Below are positions 1-12,550 of a stretch of DNA of 64,000 bases, in pieces (the stretch's first letter is position 1; each line of letters begins with the position of its first letter). Both the position numbers and the translations under genes were made by a program. Location: NCBI RefSeq assembly GCF_030867095.1, contig NC_081824.1:237920719-237984718 (forward strand), given 5' to 3'. The DNA comes from Alligator mississippiensis (taxonomy: Eukaryota; Chordata; Crocodylia; Alligatoridae). Below the pieces are notes generated by a model that was not told where the DNA came from, did no database searches, and saw nothing but the letters and a program-made list of their open reading frames with translations.

Positions 1-3000
1 TGTAACTGTAATACTTCCCAGCTCCTCCAGCTTGGGTAGGCAAATACTAGTCCACCAGGTGCTTAGCTGAACCCTTTTCCCACTCCTGCTCCCCCTGGAA
101 CAATTTTGCTCTTGTGCAAAAAGCCACTGCAAGGTGCACAGAAGCCCTTGGGCTGAAGGTTCCATAGACTCCCATGGAGCAGGATTTCACTCTCTGAGAT
201 TCCCAGTCTTGCTTTAGGAAGGACAGCCTCTAGTTTTCCACACAGAGGTCTGGCCTAATGTCACTTTTTAGCAACTTTCCCAGCCTGGAACCCACAGGGC
301 CTTGAGAAATAAGGAGAAGCAGAGGCAAATACCATTGCATTTTCCACCCTGGCTGTGGCAGTGAGGCTGTGTTAATTCAGGTTGGGAAGTTTCAGTGAGA
401 CACCCAAACAACAACTCTGTAAAGCGTGTGCAGATATGAAGGGTGGTTGTTAATAATAAAAGGTCTCACACACAGGTGTTTCTGTCACCTGTACATGCCC
501 CATGCTGGCATGCGAAGGCCGGATTATGCGCCAGATTTTGGGTCCTCAGGGTGCCAGTCGCCCTGGGAACCCCTCAGTCAGACTACTAACTGAGGTGTCC
601 CATGGAGAGGTGTGTCCCTCACCCTCGCCATCCAGAAATTTTGCTCTGAACCTGATGAACATGTTATTCTTTATTATACACAACCAATTTATAAATAAAA
701 ATATAATGACAGTAGTAAGAACAAAACTAACAATTTAGATAAAATTTACCACTACAAAGTTAGGTGGATAACCCCAGCACACTGGATGGTCCCACTTGTG
801 TTAAACAACCTAAATAACTAAATTAACCTCATTATAACCTTTTAAAGCAGTTTCCCTCATAACTCAATTGATTTCCTTCTGGTCACTATCTACTTCCTAT
901 AACGCTAAATAGCAACACAGCTATAACTATGATCCACCACTAGATAGGTGGTGGAGGCAAGGCTTCTGCTGCTCGGGGGAAAATGGGCTCTTTTAATCAT
1001 TCTTGGTAACACAGCAAAACAGGCTCTGAACAGCTGCTGCAGGCAATAGGCTCCGCTTGTTTCCTTTACTGGCAGGTTGTTCTCTAAAGCAGTTTCCTTC
1101 TGAAAATACACTTACTGCAAACACTAGTGATTAGGTGTCCCCTCACACATCCATGCTGGTTTGTTTTCTCTCAGCCCACCCCCTCTCGGGGCTGTCTTCC
1201 CCCTCCCAGTACATCTACCTGCAGACAGGGGTTTCCCTCTGCAGGTCTCTGACCCTGTGGCTTGAGCCTTCCCAGATTGGATTTCACTCCAATGTCTCAG
1301 TCGGACACAACTCATAGCTTGGTCATTAACCCTTTAAGGGCTTGACTGATTCTCCCAACCCCAGCAAGCCTACCAGCCTTGCTTATCAACACCTCCTCAC
1401 TCTTTCCCTGGCACCTGTGTCCCTGGTTGCACAGCTCTGAACCCAGTGGGGAATCATCTTCTCACGGGACACCACAGGCTCTTCCCCATCCTGATGCCTG
1501 CTCCCTGGGCAAGTTTCAAATTGGTCCCCACCAGCTTGGGCTGAGTCTGTGCCCCCTCTCCTCAAGGCTAGAGTTGGCTCCTTCCACCTTCTCCTTCTCT
1601 TTTCTGTCCCTCAGGTTTTATGGCTCAGTAGCAGCCAATTGAAGCCCCCAGGTTGCAATGCAGTCACAATTTAAATACTCTGGTCACAATTTAAACACTC
1701 CAATAAGAAGTATGCATTGTGCACTGCATACCCTCCTGTCTGGTAAAGCTTATGCACCCTCTGCAAAGTTTTGTCACCCTTTTGTTGCAGAGCTCTTAAG
1801 CACAGCTCACCCATTCAGCTTGCAACCAGGTGAGCTTTGCAGCTGTTACATGTAGGAGTGTGTGTGTCACTGCTGTGGGGCAGGAAACTGAGAAGTGCCC
1901 TGGCACATCCTGTTCCATAGGTCCTGTGTGGCTGCGGCAATCACACTGTGCACTCTGTTTCTGCTCCTCAGGGAGACACCAGGCCATGTCCCCTCTGCCT
2001 CAGGCCCACACCCAGGAGCAATGCAGGGACTCATGCCAAGCTGTGCCATACATGCTGCCTCCCAGTACAGGGGTAACAGTCGCTGCTGTGGTGCCTTGCG
2101 GGTCTCAGCACAACATCCTGACACAGGGAAATGGGAGGTGGAGCTCAGGGAGGCAGAGGATGAGATAGCTTCAGGCATTGACATCTTCCTTGGTATTTGA
2201 TGGACAGCTCCCAGACCATCCCATTTACCTTGGCTGTGATCAATAAAGAAATTCTTTACCTGTTTCATTGCCACCTAAAACTGTGCCTTGTATGTAGACA
2301 TAGGTGACCATGGGGCTCCCAGAATGACGTGGGTTGGATGCCAGGGAGACCACTCACAGAAACTTCTGTGGGTGTAAGCTGGGGAGTGTGGGGCATCATT
2401 AGCGCTGGATTGCTACTTGTATGACACCCTAAATTTGAATGGAACACTTGCAGATTGGTTGTGTGGTCTGGGAAGCCAGAAAGTAGGCTACTAGGCAAAG
2501 CACATTTTTGTAGTCTTTGGAAAATGAACAGAGCTGGGTTCAATAGGGAATGTACACTTTTCCTTCTTTTCAAGTAAATAGTGCCGCACACTTTGAAAAA
2601 CTCCTTGGGGGAACCTCTTTTCAGTGAAAGTTACACAACCCATAGCAAAAGAGTTAAACCAATAGTAAGAAATGTAATAAAAGGTAGGAAGAAAAATTAC
2701 CCCTAAATTGCCTGTTTCCTTCATCCCTCCCCCCTCACCCATTCAAATGTCATCTTACAGAGACATGACAGATAGAAAGGTACTCTGAGCTCATAACTGC
2801 AGGTGAGAGCAGATAAGGCAGCATTGCCTCCCACCCCGACCACCACAGGAAAACCAAAAAAACCCCATCACCCCCTTTTCCCATATATGCACACATAATG
2901 AACCTCAAGAAAGGTACATGCATTGACTACATAGTAATAAAAGGTAATAAGAATTAAGAAAACCCTTCAAGTATCAGCACTACTGACTGCCTGAGGACTT

Positions 3001-3440
3001 GAAATTTTATTCAGACCTCCCTCAGCTTTGGTTCCATTCATGCTTTATGCACGAGAACCTGGTGCCTCCTGAGATGCCCCCTTCTTTGCTTCTCACTCCC
3101 TGGGTCTGCTCTGTATCCTCATCCCCTTCATCCCTAACACATAATGGGGCTCTCCTCTTGCTGACAGAAGAGGCACAGCAGTCAGAGACTTATATCTGAA
3201 CTGGAGGAAAATGATGGACAGCTATGAAGAGATGAAACCATGTCTGACTTGTCAGAATCATGAATCATCACAATTTAACTCTGAGAATGCGCTGATGACT
3301 GACTCTGTATGAAAATAAAACAACAAATGTGCTTAACCAAAAAAGTGTGGTCACTGATTTGTCACGCTTTGGGGTGATGGGGTTCCTTGGAAATGGTCCT
3401 GGATGAGAGAGCAGGACCATGACTGTACATGTTGGCAGAG
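1..3440. other. Gene-poor sequence, no supported gene
   Basis: Only short open frames occur here, with stops in all frames and no recognisable domain. An AATAAA is present near 2242 and an AT-rich stretch lies at 650-870. I see no exon with convincing splice sites. Confidence 0.4.
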
Positions 3441-3990
3441 AAAAAATGGGTACACCAGTGGATGGGGGTGTGGGGGAGGGTTACGATCAATGCCTGCTAA
3501 GGAAGAGCTAAGCTGTCTTAAGTGTTTCCATGGCTTCCAATTGTGTTCCCTGAGGCAAAATGGCAACCATCCTTACAGTTACAGTAAATGAGGAATGATC
3601 TGGCATGGACAAACAGGTTAAAAAACAAACCCCCCAATTACTGCTGTGCCCTGAAATTAACTATGCCAGTACATTTATTGGGGAGAGCACCTGAAAATGA
3701 TTTGCTGATCAGCAGAAAATTTGGGCTTATGTGGGTTTATGCTGGCCACTGTGCAGGGGGAGTATTTATGGAATTACAACCACAAAAAGCAACCCTGTCT
3801 CACCTCATGTGTCCCTGTCTCACCCCATGTTACCCCTTGCACCCCATGTCTCATACCATATGCTGACTGCCTATGCTGGCTTATTCTGGCCACCTGGAAT
3901 CCCCTCCAAGCTGCAGGTGAGGGATGGCCAAGCCAGCCTTTCATGTTTCCCCAAAGCAATACCCCACCTTTTTCACCCTGATGCCTGAGG
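3441..3990 (+). repeat. Duplicated segment, copy 1 (flanks the CR1)
   Basis: This segment closely resembles 5750-6440. It shares the same blocks in the same order: a short A-run before GGTACACCAG, a GCTAAGGAAGAGCTAAGC block, a run ending in ATGGAATTACAACC, and then a series of CACCCCATG-like short repeats. The CR1 tail at 3995-5750 lies between the two copies. It could be a tandem duplication later invaded by CR1, or an unclassified repeat. No coding potential is evident. Confidence 0.6.
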
Positions 3991-3994
3991 TCCC

Positions 3995-5750
3995 CCTAGT
4001 ATCATAGTTTCCTAGTTGGTAGGGTTGGAAGGGACCTGAGCAGATCATCGAGTCCAACCCCCTGCCATAGCAGGAAAGAGTACTGGGGTCAAACAACCCT
4101 GGCAAGGTGTCTATCTAGCCTCCTTTTGAAGACCCCCAGGGCAGGAGTGAGCACCACTTCCCTTGGAAGCTGGTTCCAGATCCTAGCCGCCCTGACTGTG
4201 AAGTAGTGTCTTCTAATGTCCAGCCTGAACCTATTCTCAGTCAATTTATGGCTGTTATTCCTGGTTATTCTTGGTAGTGCTTAGGGGAACAGGGTCTCTC
4301 CCGTTCCCTACTGGTCCCCCTTGGTAAGTTTATAGATGGCCACCAGATCCCCTCTCAGCCTTCTCTTGTGGAGGCTGAATAGGTTCAGGTCCCATAGCCT
4401 TCCCTCATAGGGCCCTCCTCTGGACCCTCTCAATGCTGTCCACATCCCTCCTGAAGTGCAGCACCCAGAACTGGATGTAGTACTCCAACTGCAGCCTGAC
4501 CAATGTTGCATAGAGGAGAAGGATCACCTCCTTGGACTTGCTCTTAATGCATCTGTGGGTGCATGACAAGGTGCAGTTGGCCTCCTGACTGCATCCTCAC
4601 ATTGGCGGCCCATGTTCATCTTGGAATCAATAATGACTCCAAGATCCTTTTCTGCCTCTGTGCTGACTAGAAGGGAGTTCCCCAGCCTGTAGGTATGCTG
4701 CTGGTTCTTCCTCCCCAGGTGCAACACCTTTCACTTGTCCGTATTGAAACCCATCCTGTTCTCATCTGCCCACCCCTGTACCCTGTCCAGATCTAGTTGC
4801 AGCCTGTCCCTCCCTTCTAATGTGCCCACTTCTCTCCACATCTTAGTGTCATCCGCAAACTTGAACAAGGTGCTTTTAACCCCCTTGTCCAAGTCACTGA
4901 TAAAGATGTTGAACAGTGCAGGCTCAAGGACCGAGCCCTGGGGAACCCCACTGCCTACATCCCTCCAGGTCGAAAATGACCCATCCACCACCACCCTCTG
5001 GGTGAGCCCCTCCAGCCAATTTGTGACCCATCTGACTGTGTAGGCATCGACACCACAGTCTCCCAATTTTTTGATGAGAACGGGGTGAGAGACAGTGTCG
5101 AAGGCCTTCCTAAAGTCCATAAAGACTACATCCACCGTGATACCTGCATCCAAGGATTTTGTGACTTGGTTGTAGAAGGCCACCGGGTTGGTCTGACAGG
5201 ACCTGCCTCTAATGAACCCATGTTAATTGCCCCTAAGCATAATCTCCCCTGCTGGCCCCTCACAGATGTGCTCCTGGATAATTTTCTCAAAGAGCTTCCT
5301 CAGGACCGAGGTAAGACTAATGGGCCTATAGTTCCTGGGTCCTCCTTCCTCCCTTTTTTGAAAATGGGGACCACGTTGGCCCTTTTCCAATCCTCTAGCG
5401 ACCCCAGAGCACCTGAGTGCTCATAGAGCTGTGCCAGGGGTCCTACAATGTCCTCTGCCAATTCCCTCAGCACCCTTGCATGGAGATCATCTGGACCTGC
5501 TGATTTGAAGATGTCCAGTCTCACCAGAAGTTCCCTGAACAGGTCCTCTCTGACCCTGGGCCCAGCTGTGCCTCTCCTGAGTTTGTCCAGTATTCCGGTG
5601 GGGGGGGATGTCCACCCTGGCTTTCTCTGGACAGGGTGATCACTGCAAGCATCCGAAGGCTCTTCACCCAGAAGCCAACAATTTCTTCTGAGCTTTGAAT
5701 TAGGGGTTCCCCTGGCCACCCCAATAGTTCCCCAAGTGATGGATGGCATA
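3995..5750 (-). mobile_element. CR1 LINE, 3' part (reverse transcriptase and 3' end)
   Basis: On the minus strand, the stretch near 5550-5300 encodes the RT entry motif with SAGPDDLHARVLREL. The segment 5183-4731 then encodes the RT core with FRKAFDTVSH, VPQGSVL and the catalytic FADD box. The C-terminal RLRGDLVAIYK motif follows near 4360. The element ends near 3995 with the characteristic CR1 tail (reverse complement of a sequence around ATCATAG and GGTTGGAAGGGACC). The frame is broken several times, so this is a dead copy. CR1 is the main LINE of birds, crocodilians and turtles. The 5' side stops abruptly at the duplicated segment. Confidence 0.9.
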
Positions 5751-6510
5751 AAAAATGGGTACACCAGGGGTGGTGGGGCGGGGGGTGGGGGTTAGGCTGC
5801 AGATCAATGTCGGCTAAGGAAGAGCTAAGCTGTCTTAAGTGTTTCCATGGTTTCCAATTATGTTCCCTGAGGCAAAATGGCAGTCATCCTGACAGTTGCT
5901 ATGTAAATAAGGAATGATCTGGCATGGACAAACAGGTTTTAAACAAACAAACAAACAAAAAACCAATTGCTACTCTGTCCTGAAATAAACCATGCCAGTA
6001 CGTTTCTCTGAGAGAGCACCCAAAAATGCTTTGCTGATTGGTAGAAAATTTGTGCTTATTCGGGCTTATGCTGGCCGCTGTTCAGGGAGAGTATTTATGG
6101 AATTGCAACCAAAAAAAGCAACCCCATCTCACCTCATGCACCCCTTGCCTCACCTCATGTGCTGGCTGCTTATGAGGGCTGACTCTGTGTGCTGTGTGCG
6201 TAGGGGGGTGGGGGCAGGGAGGGGTTTGTATTTTTGGAACTGCAACCAACCCCGTCTCAGCCCGTGTCCCCCTGTTCCACTCCCTATCACCCCATGCACC
6301 CTGTCTCACACTATGTGCTGACTGCTTATGAGGGCTTATGCTGCCCACTGTCTCACCCTATGTCCCATCCCACCGTTTCACCCCATGTCACCCCATGCAC
6401 CCCATGTCTCAACCCATTTCCCCACAATTGACAAAGCTAGTAGATTTGTTGGGGAGAGCACCTGAAAGTGCATCACTGGGTGAACGGCAGAAAATTGGGG
6501 GGATGGGAGA
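5750..6510 (+). repeat. Duplicated segment, copy 2, with CACCCCATG microrepeats
   Basis: This is the second copy of the 3441-3990 segment. A third, partial copy of its GAGAGCACCTGAAA block lies near 6455-6500, so the unit is partly tandem. Between 6260 and 6420 the sequence is dominated by diverged CACCCCATG and TCACCCCATG units. The segment separates two parts of what looks like one CR1 element. Confidence 0.55.
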
Positions 6511-6559
6511 AGTCTAACCGAAAGTCACCTGAAAAAAACAAACCAATCACAAAATACAT

Positions 6560-7080
6560 TCCTAAACTGCTCCCCCCCCTCAGATTTGGCCATGCGATCA
6601 TCCCAAGAGATGTCAGGGAAGTTGAAGTTGAAGACTCCCATGATGATCAAGCATCAGGAGTGTGCAGCTTTGACCAGTTCCCTAACGAATTCCCAATCTA
6701 GGTCTTCCTCTTGGTGGCGGGGAGGGGGGGGGGTGTCTATAGTTGACTCCTACAAGTAAGTCACCCTCCCCATGTTCTCATATCTTGACCCAGAGGGTCT
6801 CAAGATGCCCTTCCTGGTTTGCAAACTCAATCTGCAGGGAGGTGAGCTGATCTTTTACATAGAGAGCAACACCCCCACCCCTCTTCCCCACATGATCTCT
6901 CCTATACACAGTGTAACCCTTTACTGCCACCGACCAATCATAGGTGGAATCCTGCCAGGTCTCTGTAATTCCTACAGGTTATAGTCATTATCACATAGGA
7001 GAAGGGCCAGTTTCTCATGCTTGTTTCCCAAGCTCCTGGCATTTGCGTACAGGCAGTTAATGCTTCCCTGAGGGGTTAAG
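6560..7080 (-). pseudogene. CR1 endonuclease domain remnant
   Basis: Translated on the minus strand across frame breaks, this stretch gives the start of the CR1 ORF2 endonuclease. It has a CLYANARSLGNK-like opening, the catalytic glutamate in an ITETW-like context, a RGGGVALYVK-like segment and, near 6600, a GxFNFPDISWDD motif. The second half of the endonuclease is missing at the junction with the duplicated segment. It lies directly 3' of the esterase-type ORF1 remnant in the usual CR1 order. Confidence 0.75.
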
Positions 7081-7189
7081 AGGGGCTTTTCTTTGGGCTG
7101 TTGCCAGAGAGGGATCTCTTAGGCTGCCCAGGGTATTGGTAGTGCAGCTGACATGACCTGGGCTAAAACTTAGTAGACCGCCCGTCCCC

Positions 7190-7760
7190 CAGCGGTCTCA
7201 GTTTAAAACCCTGTCAAGAAGGTCAGCCAGGCAAGGTGGAGCCCAACCCTTCCCAACAGTCCACTCTCTCTGAGGACCATGGTCAGGGAAGCCAAACCCC
7301 TCACGATGGCACCATCGCTGGAGTCTTCTATTCACTTTATTAATGCACATGTCCCTCTGGATCCCATGTCCTGCAACAGGGAGGATAGAAGAGAAAACTA
7401 TCTGTGCCCCCAGACCCTTGAGCCTGGCTCCCAGAGCTCTGTAGTCATGCATGACCCGGCCTGGACTTCTCCGTGTCATTGGTACCCACATGGATGAGGA
7501 GCATGGGATGGTGGTCAGAGGGTCAGATGAGTTTGGGGATTCTCTCTGTCACATCCTTGGACATGAGCTCCAGGCAGGCAGCAGACCTCATGGGTCAAGG
7601 GGTCAGGGCAACAGATCACTCCCTTAGTTCCCCCAGGGAGGGAGTCACCCACCACAATAACTCTGTGCCTTCTTCTAGGCACAGGTGCTGGTGGCCCAGT
7701 GTCCTCACATGCTGAAGCCAGTGGAATGGCTGGCTCCATTGATGTGAGAGGTGCAATGTG
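7190..7760 (-). pseudogene. CR1 ORF1 esterase (SGNH/GDSL) remnant
   Basis: The minus strand encodes a VVGDSL block near 7650 (the nucleophile motif of SGNH hydrolases). Near 7480 it has a GTND-like block, and then a segment containing GAQIVFSSILPV and NRRLQRWCHREGFGF (7430-7270). These are hallmarks of the esterase-bearing ORF1 of CR1-type LINEs. At least one frameshift separates the motifs. Together with 6560-7080 and 3995-5750 this is probably one long CR1 that was later interrupted and eroded. Confidence 0.75.
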
Positions 7761-9626
7761 GTTGTGTAGCTCCAGGGGAGTGGTAACCCAGGTGCTGCAC
7801 CCCTTTGGGCTGGGCAGGTATCTGCTGTCCAGTCTGATTACTTCTATTTAGGACTGTTTGCATTTGTATATTTCAGTAGTGCCAACACACCTTCATGGTA
7901 GTTGGGACCTAGGTAGCAGATCTACAAATGCGTGACTATAGACATTCCCTGCCCCAAAGATCTCAAGTGTAAACTCGTCAAGATAGACACAGCATAGGAG
8001 AAGAAGCAGAGGTACACAGAGGCAGTGTCTTGTCTAAGCAGATCAGAGATGCAGCTCCCTCCCACCCTAAGAGCAAGAGAGAGGTACTAGATTAGCTTCA
8101 CCCAATGTGGGTTTTGGTCTGCCCTTCTCTGACTTCATGGGACAATGACCCAGAAGCATCCAACCTTTGGCACAAGTTTTGCAAGTGGCACTCAGCAGGT
8201 CAGGGAGGGGGCAGGTATCACAGCAGCAGATAAGGCAGGGAGCATAGGGCAAGGGGCAGAAAACAGAGGAGGAGATCATGCAGGGAGCAGAAAACAGAGG
8301 AGGAGATCAGGCAGAGGAAGGGGATTCAACTGACACTTGAGGAGGCCATGTGGCTAATTTGTTGTATGTCTTCCCAAGTGGTTGCCTCCACTGCTCTGAC
8401 AACTAGGTAACAGGTTAGGCTTTAACTAGCTTCTCTCCCATCCACTTCTTGAAACTGGTCCATAAGGCAGCCAAGAGAGATATATGGGATCAGGAAGAAT
8501 AGAGTAAGCAAGAAGTTTTGTGGATGAGAGATGGATACTGTCCTGGGTGTGTGGAATCGTTGGACTCTAGCTTGGACCCTCATTCCTAATGGGACAGAAA
8601 CTTCACCACTAATCTCCATCCATTTTGTCTAATACATATTAGGTGCAAGGGACAGTGGCTCAGCTTCAAAGGGAGGGACAGAAAGGGATCTGGATAATGC
8701 CAAGACTGTAGTTGTGGTGAGAACATTGTGCTAAGAAGCCGGAGATACATTTTAAAACTCCTATTCCCACTGGGTGAGGAGAAGCCTAGAACCTATCTCT
8801 AAACTGGGCTAAAATATGGGCATCCCTCCCCATCATTTTACTTCCAACGTGTCCTCAGGCAGCTGTAGAGGGTGATCCTGGTTTTATATACATGCTTAAA
8901 TACCAAAAGCTGCACTTATGCAGCAGTGTTTGTGCTACTTAGGTGTGTGAGAAGAAATAGGATTCTGCACTCAGTTACTGGAACATTTGCATAGGATACG
9001 AGACCAGGTTCAGGTTTCACCTTTCCTGAGAGTATACAGATCTCCAGGAGATCCTTCCCTTCTATACTATAAGCTAGTCGGGGGTGAGGCAGGGGGTAGG
9101 AGAGCTTTCAGCTTCTCCTTCAGAAGCTGTTTCCATTTTCTGTGGAAGAAAGATTCATTGGGCCAGAGAGGGTGTGAGTGTGACAGTAAGCCCAACCTGC
9201 TCACCTGGGAAAGGGAACTGTGGGTACGGATAAATGTATATTTTAGCTACGGGGAGTGTGAGGGGAAAGAGGGGAGGAGTTGTAGTTGGGGAGTGAGCAG
9301 AGGGTGTTGCAACCTCATAATTACATTTGCAGTGTAGCAGTCCAAGCTAAATCCCCCAGCTTTGACCCTGGATGAAACTGGAGTGGTTTGATGCCCTGTG
9401 CAGAGATGCCTGAGAATGAACAGGCAGTCGTGGAGGTGCTGAATATGGTGGGGTAGGGAGAAACACAGGAGTGCTAAGGATTGGAAAACCAGGGGCAAGT
9501 GGGGTGGGGAGGAAGATTACCAAATATTGTTGGCTACAAAGGACCAACTCACAGGATCATCATAAAATTCTAGTTTATTAGATGGATGCAAAAGTCATAT
9601 CATAAACCTTGGGGATGATCCCCTCA
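7761..9626. other. No supported gene
   Basis: No coding signal was found. A 33-bp direct repeat (ending AACAGAGGAGGAGATCA) occurs twice around 8250-8312. No splice-bounded exon or transposon end is convincing. Confidence 0.4.
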
Positions 9627-9672
9627 AACACACACACATTCATGCACACACACACACACACACACACACTCA
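9627..9672 (+). repeat. (CA)n microsatellite
   Basis: An interrupted CA dinucleotide run. Confidence 0.95.
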
Positions 9673-10396
9673 CAATAGCTAGCTATGAACACTAAGCACC
9701 AGTGTCAAGATATTCCTATTCCCAAGAGCTGGAGTCCACCGTCAATGGCCAGTCAAAGCTTTTTTCAGTGTGATGTTGCTTCAGAAGGGGATCGCCAGCT
9801 GGTACTTCTGGCTAGACAGGCAGGGTGCTGGTTAGGTCAAAGAGGGCACCATTGGAGGTCATTCTTTACTGCCTTGTATCTCTCTTTGGCAGAACTTGAT
9901 GACTCCCCAATTTTCGGGTTTACCCAATCCAGGGGTCATTGACCTGATGCGACATCCCCCTTGGTGGTTGCTGGATGGCAGCTGTCAGCCCCAGGAGTCA
10001 CATCCCCAGGTACGTGCAATGCCATGGCACATACAACAAATAGATCAAATACAATGGGGGGGGAGGGGGGAGACGGACGGACGGACACACAGACAACATA
10101 CTGATGCAGAATACTATTTTATACCCATAAAAGCATCTACAAACTATATTTTTAATAATAATATAATAAAAGAAGAAGAGGGAGGAAGGAAGAAAAGGGA
10201 GAAAAAAGAAGGCATCCCCAAAAAGGGGCAAATACTGCAAAAGGGGCTTTTTGCCATATGGAGGGGCTTCACATTGGAGGCCAAAAAAAAAGGTTTCTTG
10301 CTACAACGTTAGGAACTGTTTAGCCTCAAGACCACAGTCCATCCATGAGATCAGGAACTCTTTTGCAAGCTTTGACACAGAATTAAGGTATAGCCA

Positions 10397-10570
10397 TTAG
10401 GGCTGTGCAAAGCTTCGCTGGCTGTTTCATTTCAACACTGTTTTGACTCATTTCAAGCTCAAAACAGTGAAATCAAAATGAAATGAAGTGCTTTGAAACA
10501 GCTTCAAAACGAAACAAGGCCAGTTGAAACATTTTGAAAGTTTTGAAATGTTTCAAATTTTGAAGCAGCC
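10397..10570. repeat. Self-complementary GAAAC/GTTTC-rich repeat, copy 1
   Basis: The sequence is a mosaic of GAAAC, TTTCAA and CAAAAC words and can fold back on itself around CAAGCTCAAAACAG. A related stretch lies at 20335-20470 and shares the word GAAACAGCTTCAAAAC. The form suggests a hairpin-type short transposon, but no clean terminal inverted repeat or target duplication was seen. Confidence 0.5.
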
Positions 10571-10825
10571 AGCCAGGTGGTGGGAAGCAGGGGAGAGCCA
10601 GGGCTGAGTAAAATGCCATGGCACATACAACAATGTGGCTCAGCTGGGCTTAGTTCCCCGGGCGCCGGGTTCCAGGAGGCAGTCATCCAACAGGCAGATC
10701 AGGAGCCCACCTATACCTCCAGGAGGGCTGCGGGGGCTCTACCAGACTCCTCCTGGGGGTGTGGGTCTCCAATTTGCCTGCCAGATCACAGGACACTGTT
10801 CCTGACCCCGGCTCCTGCTTGTCCG

Positions 10826-11165
10826 TGTCACAACCCAAGGGTGTGATTTTGTTTGTGTGCATTTCGGCACTGCTAAATTATTTCCCGCCACTCGGAGCTT
10901 TCTTTGCAGGGTGCATTTCTTAGTTGCAAAGAGAAATGCACGGTGCAAAGGAGTTCCTGCCACCCACATGCAAATTTGTGTCCCACTATTGGCCAGTTCT
11001 AAATTATTCCCACGTGGCGGCTAGCGATTGGCTTGCTAGCCGTATAAGAGGCTTGAGTGGTTTCCGCCCAAGATGGAGGACTCCACAACTATCAGGAGGA
11101 GGAGAACTTCACGTCTCGTGAAGATATCTAAGCACTGCGGAGACTCACAGTCAGACTCACATTTT
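10826..11165 (+). mobile_element. ERV LTR fragment (same family as ERV-2), U3 and start of R
   Basis: It begins TGTCACAACCC, the same start as the LTR at 32858. It contains one U3 hairpin module, an octamer ATGCAAAT (10968-10975), the GGCTAGC...GCTAGCC inverted repeat around a CCAAT box, and TATAAG (11043-11048). Similarity to the other copies fades near 11165, before the GTAAGT site, so the 3' part is lost. No matching target duplication was found at the truncated end. Confidence 0.8.
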
Positions 11166-11471
11166 GCATCTACTCTCTTGCCTACTGAATCCTAAATTAT
11201 TATCAGTAAAATGGGACAGCTTGAACAGGAGGGGCAGAAAGGCCCTGACTGAGAACTTGCTCAGCCTACCTGATTGCTTGGTAGTTAGGGCATTTTTTGG
11301 GGAGGAGAGAGATGAGAGGGTTCACAATCACAAGCAGAAACAGGGTGAAACCCCTGTGTCCCACATTCTGGGCAAGTGCTAAAGGGTCCTGGACTCACTC
11401 AACATAATTGGAGGAGTCATAAGTGTTAGGCTCCCTCAGTTTAGGTGATCTGTATACATACTGTGTCAGGA

Positions 11472-12200
11472 TGTCATAGAGTTATAGAATAGAAGGATTG
11501 GAAAGGGCCTGTAAGATCATTGAGTCTGGTCCCCTGCCATGGGCAGGAGGTAACTAGGCTCAAACAAGCTCCAGGAGGTGCTTGTCCAGCCTCCTCTTGA
11601 ACACCTCGAGGGATGGTGACTGACTGCACCACCTCTGCTGGGAGCCTGTTCCAGATTCTAGTTACTCTTACGGAAAAGAAATTTTTCCTTATGTCTATCC
11701 TAAATTTTTCCTCAACTAGCTTGTGTCCATTGGACCTTATCCTCCCGAGGGGTGCCTTTCTGAAGAGTTGCTCCCCTAGATCTTGGTGTTCACTCCTAAC
11801 ATACTTGTAAGCAGCTATCAAGTCACCTCTCAGTCTTCCCTTACTCAGACTGAACAGGCCCAGTTCCCACAGTTTCTCTTCATAGGGCTTATCCCCAGGT
11901 CCCATATCATGCAGGTGACCCTTCTCTGTACTCTTTGGAGCTTATTTACATCCTTCTTGAAGTGCAGTGCCCAGAACTGGGCACAGTACTCCAGCTGTGG
12001 TATCACCAATGCTGAATAGAGGGGGAGGAGCACCCCCCTGGATCTGTTGGCAATGCCTCAGCTGATACATGCCAGAGTTCTATTTGCCCTGCTGGCGAGT
12101 ATTGTACTGATGGCTCATATTCATCCTCTGGTCGATTGTCACTCCTAGGTCCATGGGTGACTGGTGCCTCCTGAGTTGGGGGCGCACTTGCCACCCCAGT
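11472..12200 (-). mobile_element. CR1 LINE, 3' end fragment
   Basis: The minus strand encodes the C-terminal part of CR1 ORF2. An ALVIPQLEYCAQFW block near 12010 is followed, after a frame break, by KGRLRGDLIAAYKYV and FRIDIRKNFFSVRV (11820-11660). The CR1 terminal sequence lies at 11472-11540. The element is 5'-truncated and its frame is broken. It is a different copy from the one at 3995-7760. Confidence 0.88.
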
Positions 12201-12550
12201 AGCCAGTTAGTGACTGGGGGGAGGGGGGTCCCCTGGCAGACAATCACACCGACCATGACCTGGAAATGCCAGTGGCATGCTGGGGGTACTGCGAAGAAAG
12301 GTCAAGTCCTGGGGCATGGCCCTGTGCTCTTAAGTGGTAGGTATGTGTAACCTTAGCCATGGTGCTACGCACAGCCACGTCTGGATTCAGGGCCCTGGGG
12401 TGTCAAATACCCTCAGTCAACCTCCCGGCCCCTAAGGCTGGATCTACCTCTCTGTGGAGTGCTTTCTTGTGGTTTCCCCACACACTGGAGTACATGAAGT
12501 CTAACTATTTGCAGTTTATTATTTACAAAACCGTCAACATATGAATGAGG
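12201..12550 (-). other. Unassigned sequence downstream of the truncated provirus
   Basis: No gene was found. On the minus strand a polyadenylation-like AATAAACTGCAAATAGTTA lies near 12502-12522. A very similar word occurs on the minus strand near 62460-62480. It may mark the edge of another retroelement. No ERV-1 3' LTR could be recognised here. Confidence 0.3.

Noticed and set aside
12201..12550. A 3' LTR for ERV-1
   Set aside because: None of the LTR landmarks (TATA block, CGATAAGCCG, GTAAGT, terminal words) is present, so the provirus is treated as 3'-truncated.
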